NCBI GenBank assembly: GCA_030562195.1
Contig: JAUJPP010000012.1
Coordinates: 23,457,976 to 23,521,975 of the forward strand
Reading direction: 5' to 3'
DNA length: 64,000 bases
DNA from: Nipponacmea schrenckii
Taxonomy: Eukaryota > Mollusca > Gastropoda > Lottiidae
The notes beneath the pieces were generated by a model. It ran no database searches, was not told the origin of the DNA, and saw only the letters and a list, made by a program, of their open reading frames with translations. The position numbers and the translations under genes are program-made. Each line of letters opens with the position of its first letter. The first letter of the stretch is position 1. Below, piece by piece: positions 1 through 62,000 of the stretch.

Positions 1-1532
1 GGCCAGTGAAAGATAATTTTGTGCTTATTAAAAGTGTAGTGGTGCATTAAGATAAGCCTACAATTAAATACAGCAACCAAGTTTCTTTAAAAATGCACCC
101 TACCACATAGGTCAGTTCATTAAGCGTTTTTCAATAATCAATTGTATTTTTATGGATAATTACTAAGTTAGTTTGGATTTATCAGATTATATAAGGATTC
201 TGTTATGTTATTTATGACAGCAGGTATATCTACTGATGAATATATACTCTTCTTAGCCAATGTTAAATTTATGTTCATTCTAAGACGAAATTCCCTCACT
301 ACCAAACTAAACTCATGCAGTTAACCTAAACTTAGTTTGAAATATCAGCATATGTAGGAATCGGAGATTAACTTGTCATCTACCAACCTAAGAACATCCC
401 GTCCCCTGTCCACCTACCTTTTAAAACTGCCTTAATTAATTTCTTTCAACCGGAACCACTGAAGATCTTCCAGAATGTTTAACCTTCAGCGTGACCTTCA
501 ACCTTGTCAAATGAACCCGATCTCTTTTGGATTGAAGAATCATGGACACAGATTCCCAAAAGGAAAGATATCTCGGCCAATACTTAACGGAAATGATGTG
601 GAGCTGATGTGCTTCACACAGAGTCACGGTTTCCGAATTTTCACTGAGAATATATAAACACCCAAAAACCTTTGTCCCTAACCCATCATTGGCTGGAACC
701 CCTCCCCCTCCTCTTGGAAATTTTTTGATTGTGTCCAATCAGAAAACGTCATTATTTCTGCCCCCCCCCCCTAACAGTCATTTATGCCTCCCTAGGGCTG
801 TTTTATCACCAAGCGTGTGCTTGGTTTTGGCATCTGGAAGCATTGATGAATGGTAACAAAGATCCCCATGAACAATACGAATTGGTCCATCAAAGTAAAT
901 TATCTTACCTCTTTAAACGGATCAAAACTCTAAAACAACTTTGTTAAATATTAAAAGTAATTTTCCTTCACTAACTCGAGACTTTATCTTCGGAACTTCA
1001 CTACAAAGACTTACGAAGTCAGTAAAACTAATAAATCAAACAAGCAACACTGAAGAACAAAATGGTAAAAGTAATAAATAATTCAATATACGTATAACGC
1101 CTTACTGTATCTACCTGACTAGGCCATAAATATTCAATGACATTCCAATATCAAAGTATTGATTTTTCACATCGTGATTAACCCACCGTAACAACAGGTG
1201 TCGTCGTGGAAACCCGATGAAGCCTTCAGTAAAGGTTCCCGCCAAGTTTTTGAAGGTGACGGTAAAGGATGGTCGGTGATAGCTGAAGACAGATCCGAGT
1301 CTAATACTTCAAAGGAGTGGATGTCCAATTTTGGAGTTGGGGGGGGGGGGGAGTTTTATTTATTTTATTTAATTGCTAAAAGTCTCTATGGCGGTGCCGG
1401 ACTCCCGGGAATTGGATAAATCGAGGGAAGACGGGCTTAATGGGACCAACCGGTTTCCAAACGACACCCTTCTAGTCGAAGAGTCGAAACATCTACGACA
1501 ATAAAGAGAATAAGAAACATTTTTTATGAAAT
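1..1532. other. Gene-poor region 3' of the GM2A-like gene
   Basis: No gene is recognised here. Two stretches have balanced base composition and are open on both strands: about 436-738 (minus reading ends ...SSVVPVERN and stops; plus reading 475-657) and about 1198-1340. Neither resembles a family I know, and both could be exons of an unseen neighbour, old retrocopies or chance. A single unit of the 62-bp repeat of 47.8-48.15 kb (around the words ttaacttgtcatctaccaac) lies near 340-400. Poly-C and poly-G runs sit near 762-772 and 1339-1351. Confidence 0.5.
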
Positions 1533-1538
1533 TTTATT
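1533..1538 (-). terminator. GM2A: Poly(A) signal of the GM2A-like gene
   Basis: A minus-strand AATAAA (plus-strand tttatt) lies 52 nt beyond the TAA stop of the GM2 activator-like gene. It is the first canonical signal after the stop, which implies a very short 3' UTR. Confidence 0.6.
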
Positions 1539-1590
1539 ACAACGTAAAAGGTAAAAAAAAAAGGTATTTTTAAGCTAATAGCCAGAGGAG

Positions 1591-1731
1591 TTACGCAAAA
1601 GTTGCGTAGAGTTCTACGCAGCCAACGTGTTGTTTGTTGCTGGTCATATTAGCAGAAGCGTAGTAATCACCGCTGGGTAAGAATGGAACATCGACTGTAA
1701 AACTTATTCCTGGCATTAAAGTATAGTTACC
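1591..1731 (-). CDS. GM2A: GM2A-like exon 4 (terminal)
   Basis: The acceptor is TAATTACAG. The exon encodes 46 residues from GNYTLMPG to LYATFA and then TAA. It carries the eighth cysteine (HVGCVELY), which in the family pairs with the first cysteine of the domain. Confidence 0.92.
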   Translation of the reverse strand, partial: GNYTLMPGISFTVDVPFLPSGDYYASANMTSNKQHVGCVELYATFA

Positions 1732-4349
1732 CTGTAATTAGAATGAAAATATCTTTAATCAAACGGTCTACCGAGAGTTTTACTTTAATGGCGTGCAATA
1801 TCTTCCGCACAAATGGGTACGGGCAACCCCATGTAGTGTGCAATGAGGGAAATTTTGCCAGGACAGCAGTATAAGCCTACTCTTTTTGCGATTTCCAACT
1901 GTAGAGGGATCTTTAACGTGCACAGCCTGTAGCACATGTACTATTTTAAAGTAAGACGCAGTGTTTCAGTTAGCATATAAGGGGGAATAATCATGACCGA
2001 TGGAAAACAAAGTGTTAATTCTAATTCAAAGATCTAATAGTTTATGTTACTTTAGTCCGTCTTAAGTAAATAGGTTTCGGGGGAAGGGAGTGGGCGAGGG
2101 CGGTTGGGTTGATTCTCCCGGCCCGGATGAACAGGTCAAAGGTTAGAATTGGATCCAAATCTCAATCATAAGTAATACGAATAGAACGGCCACGCAGAGA
2201 AAGCGTTGGGGTGGGGTCCCACAAAATTTGGACATTTTTTTTGCATTTCTGCATCATCAGAATCGACTAAATTACCGTAGAAAATGGACAGTTGCAGGGA
2301 ATGTTGTGTTGCTGAAACTCTTCGGGACAAGTTATTCCCGAGAGAATAGCGCAGAAATCGTCATAATGACAGGAACCAAAGTCTTCTATGCAAGGAATAG
2401 TCACGTACGTTCCAAACACACTCTTCTTGATTTGCACATCAGTCTAAAACAAATGAAATAAATGGAATTTTACACCCTACTCTTCTACACTTTATGCGTT
2501 AATGAAGACAGGCAACGCCATGTAGTGTGCAATAAGGATTAACGAATGAACCATGGGCCTTTTAGGTCAGCCAGCAAGCATCTAACTCACTGAACCACCG
2601 TGGCTACGGATTAAGAATTATATTTTTGTTAAATCTCCCTACAAAATGAAATGAATGGAGTTTTACGTCCTACACACTTACCACTACAGGAGAGTTGACG
2701 GTCTGTTTGAAGAGAACAGAAAAACCAATAGTAACTGTTCCTGGTAAAGCAACAGGATCTGGTGATACAGTTAAACTGTTCACTACTACCATGGAATCCG
2801 TGGTCGGACCACAGTTATCAAAGTGGAAAGCTTTCAACGGATTCGGTACATTTAGTCCCTATAAAACACAAGTAAAGGTTTGATATTACCGGAATCTTCC
2901 TTCTTTCCTTTGTAGAACCGCCATGTTTAACAATAACAAACGCCATATTGATACATCAGCGACACTATTGAGCAGATATTATTCCATTGATACCACATAA
3001 CACATGAAATGAACGAATTCAAGTTGTTCACAGTCTCGCAGTGTCGCTTGAAGTGTGTCTAAAAACACTAATCACGTGCAATAGCGCGTTATGAGTTTTC
3101 ACCAATACGTCATACACCAAGTATGGAAACCCACTTGTACCAATGAGAAATCTATTTCCCTCTAATTCCTTCGTCAAACGAGGAAATTTTCATGAATCAA
3201 AATTGGTATTGAGCATGAGCAAAAAATCGCCGATTTGTGTCCCATTTCTGATTTTTAAAAGGCATTGTTCAATGAAACTCACCGCTGAATTGGATTTAGG
3301 TTGAGAAATGGGCCATTCTATGGTGGCTCACCTGCGACATAATTCATTTTTTTTAATAATAATTAATTAATAATAAACTTATTTTAACTTTAGTTTTTAA
3401 TAAAAATTACCGGACTCATAAGTTTTTTGTATTCATAATAAGTGCATGATGTCGTATGTGAGCCATCGTACAATGCCCAGTCACAATCAAAAATATTTTC
3501 TTACTGTACCATACATAAAGAAGCACAAGATATATAGATATACTATTTCTAACTCAACGCTTCAAAATCTTATACAGACAGTGTTATCAAATATTATAAA
3601 GAAGCACAAGATATATAGATATACTATTTCTAACTCAACGCTTCAAAATCTTATACAGACAGTGTTATCAAATATTATAAAGAATCACAAGATATATAGA
3701 TATACTATTTCTGACATTATTAATAGTTCCCAACATATATCCATACATCTTGTGCTTCTTTACCTATGTCTATTTCTATATGTCTTATAAACAGTATATC
3801 TAGTGCTTCATTACCTACGCCTATTTCTATATGTCTTATAAACAGTATATCTATGCTATTACCTACCCTATTTCTATATTCTTATAAACAGTATATCTAG
3901 TGCTTCTTTACCTACGCCTATTTCTATATGTCTTATAAACAGTATATCTAGTGCTTCTTTACCTACGCCTTTTTTTTTCTATAGGTCCTATGTCTTATAA
4001 ACAGTATATCTAGTGCTTCATTACCTACGCCTATTTCTATATGTCTTATAAACAGTATATCTAGTGCTTCTTTACCTACGCCTATTTCTATATTTCTTAT
4101 AAACAGTATATCTAGTGCTTCATTACCTACGCCTATTTCTATGTCTTATAAACAATATACCATACATACTTATTCATATTCAATACTTACATAGTGCTGG
4201 TATTTCTCTTCATCCATATATCTGGACGGTCTGGCAGGTGTCATCAAGAAGTCATAATAATTTTGTATATCAACTGGTTGAAATTTCAAAACCTTACTTG
4301 TCACTATGCATATTAGACAAAAGCCTAGAAATTTTCCCAAAAACGCCAT
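1591..4349 (-). CDS. GM2A: GM2 ganglioside activator-like protein (ML domain), 4 exons, 214 aa
   Basis: Joined minus-strand exons are 4349-4191, 2858-2682, 2443-2276 and 1731-1591. All junctions are phase 0 with GT-AG borders. The 214-residue product starts MAFLGKFLGFCLICIV, a signal peptide, so it should be secreted or lysosomal. The ML domain follows: FHFDNCG, SPDPVALPGTVT, VTIPCIEDFGSCHYDDFC, ITCPEEF, IPCNCPF, and FLPSGDYYASANM...HVGCVELYATFA at the end. This matches the order seen in vertebrate GM2A (WDNC, EPDPIVVPGNVT, IPC, GSC, FC, CPCP, GNYRI, GCIK). Exactly eight cysteines lie in the domain, as needed for the four family disulfides. Family role: lifting glycolipid such as GM2 out of membranes for beta-hexosaminidase. 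The lipid bound here is unknown. About 30 residues between signal peptide and domain are longer than in mammals (human protein 193 aa). It lies on the same strand as the alpha-2 collagen gene, 2.7 kb beyond its stop. Confidence 0.88.
1826..1940 (-). repeat. SINE family A fragment
   Basis: Central part of the dispersed family described at 23605-23910 (words gtgtgcaatgagggaaattt, ggacagcag, ctttaacgtgcacagcctg). It lies in intron 3 of the GM2A-like gene. Head and tail are not recognisable. Confidence 0.75.
2276..2443 (-). CDS. GM2A: GM2A-like exon 3
   Basis: 56 codons, phase 0 at both ends, acceptor TTGTTTTAG and donor GTAATT. It encodes six of the eight cysteines: IPC, GSC, DFC, ITC and the CNC pair. 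Confidence 0.93.
2444..2676 (-). repeat. SINE family A copy with tRNA-like head, plus a second tail
   Basis: Read on the minus strand, the element begins at about 2610 with a tRNA-like head (GGTGGTTCAGTGAGTTAGA, an A-box word) and ends in the family tail (actccattcatttcattt type) near 2459. A separate tail piece lies at 2641-2676 next to GM2A exon 2. Confidence 0.7.
2682..2858 (-). CDS. GM2A: GM2A-like exon 2
   Basis: 59 codons, phase 0 at both ends, acceptor TTTTATAG and donor GTAAGTG. It encodes GLNVPNPLKAFHFDNCG and the SPDPVALPGTVT strand of the ML fold. The tail of a SINE copy (2641-2676) ends 5 bp from the donor. Confidence 0.93.
3517..3716. repeat. 81-bp tandem repeat, about 2.5 units
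   Basis: Units start at about 3520, 3601 and 3682 (gaagcacaagatatatagat...). They lie in intron 1 of the GM2A-like gene. An inverted, diverged copy is at 42.7 kb. Confidence 0.9.
3731..4165. repeat. About 51-bp tandem repeat, about 8 units
   Basis: Units of the type tcttataaacagtatatcta followed by gtgcttctttacctacgcc. The array abuts exon 1 of the GM2A-like gene on its 3' side and shares words with the neighbouring 81-bp array. Confidence 0.85.
4191..4349 (-). CDS. GM2A: GM2A-like exon 1 (signal peptide and spacer)
   Basis: 53 codons from ATG (minus strand at 4349) to donor TAT|GTAAGT. The start MAFLGKFLGFCLICIVTS is a clear hydrophobic signal. An internal GTAAGG 52 nt in would give the wrong phase for exon 2, whereas the GTAAGT chosen here is phase 0 and fits. 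Reading on upstream in frame gives no better signal peptide. The choice of first exon rests on this phase fit rather than on homology. Confidence 0.7.
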
Positions 4350-5149
4350 TATCCTTGTAGTTACTAAACGTCCAGAAAACCACAGATCGAAAGCCCAGTG
4401 TGATATGAGTCTTGTGATAGGTTTAGATAATAGTGATATCAAATGATTAGATTTTGTTTACCGGTTACTTTGGGGTAATCGAAGCACAAGGGTCAAGACT
4501 ACCATTGAGGTGAAAGACTTGTACGTAGAACCAAAATGGCGGGACCAAGTGTGTAGGAAGCTCCGTGGCCAAGACTGAATTGATTCAGAGTCACTTATTT
4601 CTTGCCCTGGTCCTCCCCACCCCAGAAAAATTTCGAAAACCAGAAGACCAGAGGCGCTTACACAGGCCCGTAGCCAATTAGAGAACGTCATTTGTCTTCG
4701 ACCCACATAGTAATCAAAGCCCCCCCCCCCCCCCGCCTGGTTATGCAGGCAGGCTACTGGCCTGAACTGATGTTGATAAAGCAATAATGTTGACTGATAA
4801 AGGTGACCCCTGCTTGCTATCTAATCTAATTCAATATAACTTTACACTACTTCTGATGCAATGTGGTTAAGATGTATATATCTTAAAGGTAAACCAAAAA
4901 TTACTGTAACCGAGTCAAAAGTCGTAAGATATCCCTATTCTTACTGTTACGGAAGTAGCCGAGCGGTAACCGAATGTTTCAAGTCAAGGTTAGATATTAA
5001 TTGACAGGCATCAAAAAACATCCCTCATTTTACAAATGAGCTCTTCCAATTAAACATTTACAGTATCATATCAATAGACAGTATGCATGTGTGGAAAAAT
5101 TCAATTGAAAGTTGAGGGGTGGCTAGTAAACTATATCCAGCTTTGGTTC

Positions 5150-5300
5150 AATAAAATGAAATCGAGTATTACATCCTTCTCTTATACACCTTGTGGTCTA
5201 ATGAAGACAGGCAACACCATGCTGTGTGCAATAAGGGAAATTTTGATAGGACATCAGCATTAGACTCCTCCTTTTGCAATTTCCAACTGAGCCTTAGTTC
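5150..5300 (-). repeat. SINE family A, truncated copy
   Basis: Tail end of the family (aaatgaaatcgagtattac), then the cttctct-tacacctt and gcaacaccatgctgtgtgca words. The tRNA-like head is missing. Confidence 0.8.
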
Positions 5301-5749
5301 CAGTTAGTCTGGGAGGGCAGCGACGTTTCCAAAGCAACAATATGTAGGCCTACTTGAAATAATAATAAATAAGAACAGTTTTGTAAAAACCTTTTATTTC
5401 TTCAAATAGGTACCCCAAATGAATTCAAAGAGTAAATCATTTTATTAAAGAAGATTGCACAAATTTAAAGGAGTTGTTCAATTTTTACAAGAATATATTT
5501 GGCACGTTATGTTAGGACTAGACAATTTGTTTTGGCCGAATAATCTTCTAGTAATACTGTACACTATAATGAAACAGGCTTTAGCTACATAATATTTATA
5601 TACACTATAAATGAAAAGATATATGAAACAGGTTATGGGTGCGCTCTCGAGATCTTTACAATTTGTTTTTTTTTTTTCGTTTTTTGTTTTTATTAATATC
5701 AAGTTTTGATTGACACGCAAAATCCAAAATTTGTTTTTGATTTGTAGAA

Positions 5750-5965
5750 AACAATTTGTTTTGATTTTTAAAAACAATGTTAAAAAACAATTTGTTTTGT
5801 GTTTACAATTTGTTTTGATGGTAAAAACAACTTGTTTTGATGTTTAAAACCAATTTGTTTTGATGGTTAAAAAACAATTTGTTTCGATGTTTAAAAACAA
5901 TTTGTTTTGATGTTTAAAAACAATGTTTAAAAACAATAAGTTTCGATGTTAAAAACAATTTGATT
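5750..5965. repeat. About 20-22-bp tandem repeat
   Basis: Loosely repeated aaaacaatttgttttgatgt units in the probable 3' UTR region of the alpha-2 collagen gene. Confidence 0.85.
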
Positions 5966-7074
5966 TTTGTAGAAAAACAAGATAAAGAACATATTAAAAT
6001 TTGTTTTGAATTTGTTAAAACTAATGAAAATGTAAACTTAAGAAATTGAAAACAACTACAAACTTATAATTTCGGATAAACACTAGATATATATTTCATT
6101 TTCATATTTATAATATCAAACATTACAAATGAAATTTGAATAGATATCAATATACAAATAGCACCTACTCACATATAAATTGGTAAAAACATGCACAAAT
6201 AAGATTCCCGTTAACTCAGGTTAACTTATAGCTTAAAATACAAGGAGATATTTCTTCAAGTGTTCGTTTGACTCTGGTAAATTTATAGTCTGGACATAAA
6301 CATGTCGGGTATCTTCAAAACAGAATTTTAAATAATGTCTACTAATTCAACTTAGATTGCCCCCAAATACACAAATATTCTAAAAGTTCTTGGATCAATT
6401 CTTCTCAATATATGTTTAAATTCTTTTCAAAAGAAATATATTTATGAAAATTTGTGGGCAGCAGAATTCAAGATAAAAAAAATGGCAGTGAAAATAAATC
6501 ACAGTAAACCAAACCTTGCACATCGCCATTTTAATTCAAAAACAGAATTCCAAATCTCAGTTCATATCTTAATCTGTGTTCCATGTTTACTTCCTACAAT
6601 TTTATCAACGTGCCATCAAGAACTCTGTTTTTGAAATCCAAGTTCAATGTTTACATCCTACTGTTTTATGAAGCTCCCAGGTTTTTGAAATCCAAGTTCC
6701 ACCTTTACATCCTACAACTTTATCAACATGCCTTCCAGATCTCTGTTTTTGAATTAAAATGGCCCCTGTGGTATCTTTTTGAAGTATGAACTTAACTATA
6801 ATATAATCCCTTTGAGCATTGTAATGCACTTGTGCACATTGCGAATACAGCACCATAGAACAAAAATGAAACCCAGGTCATAGGTCAAAGATTATGACCC
6901 TTTCATCAAATTATATAGACATTGATACAGAATCCAAAATAATATATAAAAAACATCACATAATGTTGCTTCTATACAAAAAAAAAAAAATATGTGGCTT
7001 TTTTCCGAAAAAATTTTTTTTTACTACAAAATTTAAAAAATGTTGTACAAAAACTACATCGAGACCAAAAAGTT

Positions 7075-57796
<50,722 letters not shown>

Positions 57797-58109
57797 GGTT
57801 CCCGAGTTGGACGAAGCCGTTCGTAAACACTTTTGACTACTGTTCTTAGAGCACTGTTCTCCGGCTAAGTTGCCAGAAATAAGATCACAAAAAGTCATTA
57901 AAAAAAGTCACACGGCGAGTCTCGAACTCCAGCCGTAACTTTCCCGCCAGGAGAGTTTCCTAGCGAATACAGAAAATCCTAGTTTTTCAATGAACGGTAC
58001 TAAAATACAAAAGTTTCACAAAGCGTTCATCGCTTAGGTTCTTTCGCAGGATTCTCTTCTCTCCATGGGCAAGAATCTATGGAATATTACACCAAATTTT
58101 GGTATTGTA

Positions 58110-58116
58110 GGCGGGG
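58110..58116. promoter_or_regulatory. GC box (Sp1-like)
   Basis: GGCGGGG in the centre of the spacer between the two collagen genes. Confidence 0.5.
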
Positions 58117-58134
58117 TCTAAATCATCTCCTACG

Positions 58135-58139
58135 CCAAT
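58135..58139 (+). promoter_or_regulatory. CCAAT box (NF-Y-like)
   Basis: gCCAATCa, 18 bp beyond the GC box and about 340 bp from the alpha-2 start codon. Confidence 0.5.
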
Positions 58140-58983
58140 CAAACGAGTGGAGAGAATTTCGCATTACTCAGTTCCGTTATAGGGAAATAGCAGAAAAAGC
58201 CATTCATTTCACAAAGAATTAAAATAATTTAAATCAGATGCATAAATATAAAGATTTTCCACATTTCGGGTGTGACACCTAATTATTGACGATAACATTG
58301 AAGCTATTGTTTGTGATAACAATCAACTAGTTGGTATCTCTCGCCTGGATTAGGCCATCTTTAATCATGGGACAGACGTAATCAATTAAGGACGTGTTAA
58401 TCCGCTAATAAACAGATTATTTTTGATAAAACATGCTTGGGATGAATTTCAATCTTTTAAGACTCTCTGCAAACGTTTAATACGACTTTTAAACTTAAGC
58501 CAAAGTTGGCATTAAATCGGCCATTTTTCAACTGGTGCATTTGATTGACGTGTGTACGTGGGACGAAGAACAACTTGAGGGAGGAACTACACTTCCGCAA
58601 GAAGAAGTTAGTGCAGCTGAATTATTCCAATTTTAGAAAATATTTACAAAATTTTTCCCACAAAAACGTTCTGGAAGTGAATAATAGGAAATATTTTCAA
58701 TATTCAAGGCACGGGGAACATTTTTGATGTAATTTGAAAGAAACGAAATTTGAGTGGGTAACACGGTGCCATTGTTCCATCAACTTTCTACATTGGAACT
58801 GGGTATTCTGACTTCTCGTGCTTTGAAACCTCTAAAACAAGATGGTGGAATTGTAAGAGCCGTCTTAGAGGTTCAGCCGAAGTAAAAACTTTTGGAAAAT
58901 TCTTTTGGAATATGTGGTTATAGTGAAATCTGGAAATATAACCGTTTTTCTTATTTAAAACTGTATTTAAACATATATTCGGC

Positions 58984-59070
58984 ATGAAGCCGAGAGGAAC
59001 TGCCCAGTGGCAATTGGCATTTGTATTGGTGATCTTCATTTCAGAATACATTGGCTCTGTTTCTAGTGCG
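58984..59070 (+). CDS. COL4A1: COL4A1-like exon 1: signal peptide
   Basis: 87 nt, [18 protein letters not shown]...SVSSA, donor GCG|GTAAGT. The alpha-2 signal peptide likewise ends in GCG|GTAAGT after SASA. Confidence 0.93.
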
Positions 59071-62000
59071 GTAAGTAGACTTTTAGTGCCGTTAAAACTT
59101 TCTCAGTGCGCCCCTTTAAATTTGTTCATATGCTTCCAAGGCGTTATTGAGAATAACTCATATCCATTATCAAAAGTATGCGTTATGATATTCAACAATG
59201 TTGAAAATAACAGTTAATAAGCAGCATAAATACCGATATACGCATACTTCTGACGCTTTTCAAATATACTATTTTTGAGAAAAATATTCCGTTTTTGTCT
59301 ATAATAGACATTCAAAAATTCTCTCAGGATATTTCGGAGAGAAATTGCATGGATAGGGTTTTAACTCTTTTTCTGTAAAACTTCTGATGATCGGGGGTGA
59401 TCATCGAGTTCTCAAATTTGGATCAATTAATTTATAACGGCAGCAAACGTAATCGAAATTATCCCAAAATGTCCTTTTTGTTTATTTAATTAATTTCCTT
59501 AAAATTTGAATTTATAAAATCGTTGCTAATGAGTCTGAGAATAAGCAAAATCAATTTATTTGCAATTGCCGTGCAAATGAATTTCTATTCAACGAACGGA
59601 TTTCTAATAAAAAAATACACTTTATATATAAGATTGGATCGATTTTTTGAGGTTAAAATATAACATGAATTATAAAAATTTAAAATTTCCACCAATCCCA
59701 TGGTTTGATAGTTTAATAATTGTGATTTTTGGTCATTAAGGATTTACCGTTATAGCGGTATGATGGCAAGGGAGCATTCATTGTGAAATTGTAACGCGAG
59801 TGCTATAGGCTACTGTATGACGTGATCTACTGCTATACGGTATCAGTGTGTACATGTGAAGAATTTTAGAATACGCCCGTTCCTGATAACTTGTCTAACT
59901 ATTGCTGAGGTAGCTAGAATGACGATAGTTTTAAAACGGCTCCAATTTTTCCAGTAAATTTCAATGAATGAATGCTACATGTTCTGTTTAGTCAAATAAG
60001 CTCAGCCTAGTTTGGAATGAATGAAAAACGGATTGAATGAAAATCGGACTGATCTCTGTTGATAGAATGAGTGAATGGTCTGTTTGACTCAGAATGAATG
60101 GTTTGTTAGACTCAGAATGAATGATCTGTTTGACTCAGAATAAATGACATTTTTGACTCAGAATGAATGATGTGTTTGACTCACAATGAATGGTCGGTTT
60201 GACTCAGAATGAATGATCTAGTGACTCAGAATAGATGGTTTGTTTGACTCAGAATGAATGATCTGTTTGACTCAGAATAAATGATCTGTTTGACTCAGAA
60301 TGAATGAATGGTCTGTTTGACTCAGAATGAATGATCTAGTGACTCAGAATAGATGGTCTGTTTGACTCAGAATGAATGATCTGTTTGACTCAGAATGAAT
60401 GATCTGTTTGACTCAGAATGAATGGTCTGTTTGACTCAGAATAATGATCTGTTTGACTCAGAATGAATGATCTGTTTGACTCAGAATGAATGGTCTGTTT
60501 GATTGAGAAGGAATGTGTACTAGAATAATGTTGGGACTCAGAATGAATGATCTGTTTGATTCAGAATGGAATGGTTGTTTGACTCAGAATGAATGATCTG
60601 TTTGACTCAGAATGAATGGTCTGTTTGACTCAGAATGAATGATCTAGTGACTCAGAATAGATGGTCTGTTTGACTCAGAATGAATGATCTGTTTGACTCA
60701 GAATGAATGATCTGTTTGACTCAGAATGAATGATCTGTTTGACTCAGAATGAACTGTTTGACCAAATGTTCTGTTTGACTCAGAATGAATGATCTGTTTG
60801 ATTCAAAATGAATGATCTGTTTGACTCAGAATGATCTGTTTGACTCAGAATGGTCTGTTTGACTCAGAATGAATGGTCTGTTTGACTCAGAATGAATGAT
60901 CTGTTTGACTCAGAATGAATGATCTGTTTGACTCAGAATGAATGATCTGTTTGACTCAGATTGGTACAGAATAAGGAATTGAATCATCCACCAAGTTCGG
61001 AATGATAAGTATTCAAGGTTCAAGGTCATTTTACCACAAGTACTGATCGATGAAAGACCCGAATTGATCATGCACAAGATTTTTTGAAGTATTCACCTTG
61101 TCTCCTTTAATTTTAATGACTGTGTTTTTTTTTTTTTTCAGGTCTGTCCAGGATGTACAACATCACACTGTATCTGTAAGGGACAGAAAGGACGGAGGGT
61201 GAGGCCATCTTGATTTGTAAATCTTTTTAATTGCTTTTTTCCTCTTTGGCTATACAAATGTGAACCAGGTAACAAAATGAACATTGTTGGTTCAGTTGGC
61301 TAATCAGACCACCTTCATTAGCCTGTAAGGTGCAGAAGAGTAGGATGTAAAACTCCATTCATTTCATTTTATTACTTGTAGGTCTTATGTGTCTTAAACA
61401 CCAGTAAAACAATGTTTTATCATTTTTCAGGGAGAAGATGGTTTACCTGGTTTAAGAGGACCCGAGGGTGTACCTGGTTTCCCTGGCCCAGAAGGTCCTC
61501 AGGGACCTCAAGGCCGTAAAGGTGATACTGGTAAGGAAGGATTTACAGGACCAAAAGGCTACCGTGTAAGTATCTTTTGCTTAAAACTTTCATTTACTCC
61601 TTACACCTTACATAGCAACCAATTGCTAATTGTGCATCAGTTTGACTGTACTGGCCTAGGTCACAAGTATTATGTGTTATAAGAGATACTCTCCTATAGA
61701 AGCACTGGCCTAGGTCACAAGTATTAGGTGTTATAAGAGATACTCTCCTATAGAAGCACTGGCCTAGGTCACAAGTATTATGTGTTATAAGAGATACTCT
61801 CCTATAGAAGCACTGGCCTAGGTCACAAGTATTAGGTGTTATAAGAGATACTCTCCTATAGAAGCACTGGCCTAGGTCACAAGTATTAGGTGTTATAAAG
61901 ATATTCCTATAGAAGCACTGGGCTAGGTCACAAGTATTAGGGTCTTATAAGAGATACTGTCCTCTTGAAGCACTGGTCTAGGTCACAAGTATTAGGTGCA

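Larger units (their letters stand above)
4350..7074. other. Spacer between the alpha-2 collagen gene and the GM2A-like gene
   Basis: It contains the 3' UTR of the collagen gene and the promoter of the GM2A-like gene. No other gene is recognised. Minus-strand AATAAA candidates for the collagen transcript lie at 5689-5694, 5441-5446 and 5393-5398, so the 3' UTR would be about 1.4-1.7 kb. Also present are a tRNA-like A-box word near 4955-4975 (tagccgagcggt), a dispersed repeat at 5025-5145 shared with 16.64 and 62.66 kb, a SINE fragment at 5150-5300 and a poly-C run at 4722-4735. Confidence 0.5.
57797..58983. promoter_or_regulatory. Shared divergent promoter of the two collagen IV genes
   Basis: 1187 bp separate the two ATGs. 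It is free of the satellites that fill the flanks. Near the middle are a GC box (GGCGGGG, 58110-58116) and a CCAAT box (58135-58139), 19 bp apart. These are the element types known in the human COL4A1/COL4A2 bidirectional promoter. No convincing TATA box lies at a sensible distance from either gene, though an AT-rich ataaatataaag occurs near 58242. Transcription starts cannot be read from the sequence. Confidence 0.75.

Noticed and set aside
57890..57960. tRNA gene on the minus strand (GAGTTCGAGACTC with a following T-run)
   Set aside because: The T-arm-like word is present, but no acceptor stem, D-arm or matching A-box can be built. Probably chance in the promoter region.
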